64,000 nucleotides of DNA from an uncultured Cryptobacterium sp. (GTDB lineage: Bacteria > Actinomycetota > Coriobacteriia > Coriobacteriales > Eggerthellaceae): positions 1 through 64,000 of the forward strand of contig CATYOF010000012.1 in NCBI GenBank assembly GCA_958410215.1, in the 5' to 3' direction. Every line of letters begins with the position of its first letter. Position 1 is the stretch's first letter. This document shows, piece by piece, positions 62,536 through 64,000 of the stretch. The notes below the pieces were generated by a model. That model had not been told where the DNA came from. It saw nothing but the letters and a program-made list of their open reading frames with translations, and did not search any database. Made by a program: the position numbers and the translations under genes.

Positions 62536-63411
62536 TTAATCAAATTGTGGGTGAGCATTCTCATAATACCGCAAAATCTCTTGCGCTGTTTCTTCGATTG
62601 CCCTGTTGTCGGTGCGAATAACAATGCATCCGAGCTTACGCATTAAGGATCGAGCGCTTTCCAAATCTTGGTAGACACACTCCAAATCCGCATAAGAAGC
62701 AGCCACATTAGTGGCTTTTCCGAGGCGTTTCTTTCGAATATCAGCTAAAATTTCCGCGGAAATTATAAGACCAAATAAGCGAGTTGGATCAACTTCAAAA
62801 ATCTCTTTAGGCGGATCAGATTGGGGGTCGAGCGGCACGTTAGCTACCTTGTATCCCATCTGCGAAAGGTAAATGGAAAGGGGAGTTTTCGACGAACGCG
62901 ACACCCCAATAAGCACAATATCAGCCTTGGTAAGATCCTGAGGATTGCGCCCATCGTCATGAGAAATAGTAAATTCCATTGCATCGATACGACGGAAATA
63001 GTATTCATTGACCGAATGAATTTTTCCTGGCTTTACAATGGGATCCTGTCCCGAAGCCTGCGTAAGCGCATCAAGAGCAGGACTCATAGCATCAACCGCA
63101 ATGATAATATCGTCATTTTTCTTAATGTATTCCTGCAAGGCATGACGCATATCGGGAGATACCAGCGTATAAAAAAGCACAAAAGGATATTCGCCCAAAC
63201 GACGATGTAGTGATACATGCGCATCAATTTCTGAAATCATTTCCCTTTGTGAACTAACGCGGGGAAGAATTTCTATAGCGGGATCAAATACCTCAAAGCA
63301 AGCCGCAGCAGCACGTACCAACCCCTGAGCGGTAGTTCCTACCGAGTCAGACACAATATGAACCGTAGGTAAGGTCTTGGAGCTTTTACCTTGCAAAATC
63401 CACTTTTGCAT
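62536..63411 (-). CDS. Pyruvate, phosphate dikinase regulatory protein (DUF299 kinase/phosphorylase)
   Basis: 291 aa from ATG 63411 (aaggag 5 bases upstream). HIVSDSVGTTAQGLV opens the fold, GVSRSSKTPLSIYLSQMGY is the P-loop and FTISHDDGRNPQDL the second motif. It inactivates PpdK by ADP-dependent phosphorylation of the threonine next to the catalytic His (TSHGGKTSHAA in PpdK) and reactivates it by Pi-dependent removal. Adjacency to ppdK strongly supports PPDK rather than PEP synthase as the target. Confidence 0.94.
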   Translation of the reverse strand: MQKWILQGKSSKTLPTVHIVSDSVGTTAQGLVRAAAACFEVFDPAIEILPRVSSQREMISEIDAHVSLHRRLGEYPFVLFYTLVSPDMRHALQEYIKKNDDIIIAVDAMSPALDALTQASGQDPIVKPGKIHSVNEYYFRRIDAMEFTISHDDGRNPQDLTKADIVLIGVSRSSKTPLSIYLSQMGYKVANVPLDPQSDPPKEIFEVDPTRLFGLIISAEILADIRKKRLGKATNVAASYADLECVYQDLESARSLMRKLGCIVIRTDNRAIEETAQEILRYYENAHPQFD

Positions 63412-63440
63412 TGTTCTCCTTCCTCTATAAAACTCTACAG

Positions 63441-63472
63441 AAACAAAAAGCGGCCCTTGTTGCAAGAGCCGC
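63441..63472 (-). terminator. Terminator behind glyS
   Basis: On the minus strand GCGGC-TCTTG pairs with CAAGG-GCCGC (one mismatch) and is followed by TTTTTGTTT, 12 bp past the glyS stop. It also separates glyS from the ppsR-type regulator. Confidence 0.85.
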
Positions 63473-63483
63473 CTGATTAAACG

Positions 63484-64000
63484 CTATTTTGAAAGTAACG
63501 AAAAATCGGCCACGTGAGTAAACACACCCACAAAGCGATTCAAAAGCTTCAAACGATTTTCACGAAGCGCCTGGTCTTCATCCATGATCATCACGCGCTC
63601 AAAGAACAAATCGATCGGTCCGCGCAAAGAAGCAAGTTCCTTTAGGGCATCAGCATAGTTATCGGCTTCAAGTGCTAACGCTACCCTGTTTTCCGCCTGT
63701 ACAACCGCACAAGACAGGGCATGTTCCACTTCGGTAAGCAAGCTTTCATCAACACCGCTTCCAAGCTGGGGGTCACGCAAGTTGTTAGCACGAGCATAAG
63801 CTGTTGCTAAGTTTTCAAAGGTTTCAGGCTCATTGCTGCGGGCTTGTTCCAATGCTTCAACACGACGAATAAGCTCCAAAGGTTCCTGCACCCCAGCAGC
63901 TAGCACAGCATCAATAGCATCAAGACCCTTTCCGCCATCACGCAGCATAACCCGCGTTCTGGTAATAAAGAAGTCAATCACCTCATCACGAACAGCTTGC
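63484..64000 (-). CDS. glyS: Glycyl-tRNA synthetase beta subunit, C-terminal part
   Basis: The last 171 codons of glyS; the frame is open to the window edge (upstream codons read QAVRDEV before IDFFITRTRVML), so the 5' part lies outside. The region is the HD-like/anticodon-binding C-terminus (DNYADALKELASLRGPIDLFFERVMI in part: LASLRGPIDLFFERVMIMDE). The alpha2-beta2 type GlyRS is unusual in Actinobacteria outside Coriobacteriia, which supports the taxonomic guess. Confidence 0.93.
   Translation of the reverse strand, partial: QAVRDEVIDFFITRTRVMLRDGGKGLDAIDAVLAAGVQEPLELIRRVEALEQARSNEPETFENLATAYARANNLRDPQLGSGVDESLLTEVEHALSCAVVQAENRVALALEADNYADALKELASLRGPIDLFFERVMIMDEDQALRENRLKLLNRFVGVFTHVADFSLLSK

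Overview
The window looks like chromosomal DNA of an anaerobic, mid-GC actinobacterium, most likely class Coriobacteriia; this is inferred from gene content, not from a phylogenetic marker. The evidence is: the actinobacterial order uvrC-rapZ-yvcK-whiA-gap-pgk-tpiA-secG; a RapZ P-loop with Arg in place of the usual Lys; a separate beta-subunit glycyl-tRNA synthetase gene (unusual for other Actinobacteria); pyruvate phosphate dikinase beside its DUF299 regulator; an oxygen-scavenging flavodiiron protein; and a formate/nitrite channel. Most genes are housekeeping and lie on the minus strand. There is no CRISPR array, insertion sequence, prophage or recognisable defence island.

Layout. 1-500: tRNA cluster (Cys, Gly, Cys) with two near-identical tRNA-Cys/terminator units. 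600-7300: an XRE-type HTH fused to an AlaA-like aminotransferase, preceded by an array of repeated operator-like motifs, then two translationally coupled YhgE/Pip membrane proteins. 7.5-11.3 kb: HelD-like helicase, rhomboid protease, YigZ. 11.4-15.3 kb: dapL-queD-queE-queC-queF, i.e. a lysine/peptidoglycan aminotransferase followed by the preQ0/preQ1 pathway. 15.4-19.1 kb: thioesterase, dtd, flavodiiron protein, unknown membrane protein, FocA/NirC channel. 19.3-22.5 kb: three-gene operon with an Fe-type alcohol dehydrogenase and an aldehyde dehydrogenase. 22.6-35.6 kb: RNHCP protein, tRNA-Leu, secG, lower glycolysis, whiA/yvcK/rapZ, uvrC, Na+/H+ antiporter. 35.8-38.3 kb: tRNA-His, tRNA-Lys, lipid kinase, MBL hydrolase. 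38.6-44.2 kb: gdhA, argS, D-amino acid aminotransferase, ornithine carbamoyltransferase; between the last two lies an unexplained, highly structured 181-bp inverted-repeat element. 44.3-50.7 kb: phosphate regulon pstS-pstC-pstA-pstB-phoU with a divergent PhoB/PhoR-like pair; pstA carries an in-frame ochre codon. 50.7-53 kb: a palindrome-rich patch with a tRNA-Gly fragment, tRNA-Gly, tRNA-Pro, rdgB, murI, tRNA-Arg. 53-64 kb: L,D-transpeptidase, orphan MetQ, nucleoid-associated protein, tmRNA, two unknown proteins (a Ser-rich lipoprotein and a Cys-rich protein), ppdK, its regulator, and the 3' part of glyS.

How it fits together. Amino-acid nitrogen metabolism (gdhA, AlaA-like, DapL, D-amino acid aminotransferase, OTC) and cell-wall supply (murI, dapL, L,D-transpeptidase) are prominent. 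PpdK with PpsR and the tpiA-pgk-gap cluster cover lower glycolysis and pyruvate/PEP exchange. The phosphate operon and its two-component system are divergently arranged. The least explained signals are the 181-bp structured element (42964-43144), a dispersed palindrome of about 27 bp found downstream of two genes (576-617 and 50669-50695), the palindrome cluster with a tRNA relic (50744-50861), the operator array at 2261-2404, and the interrupted pstA.
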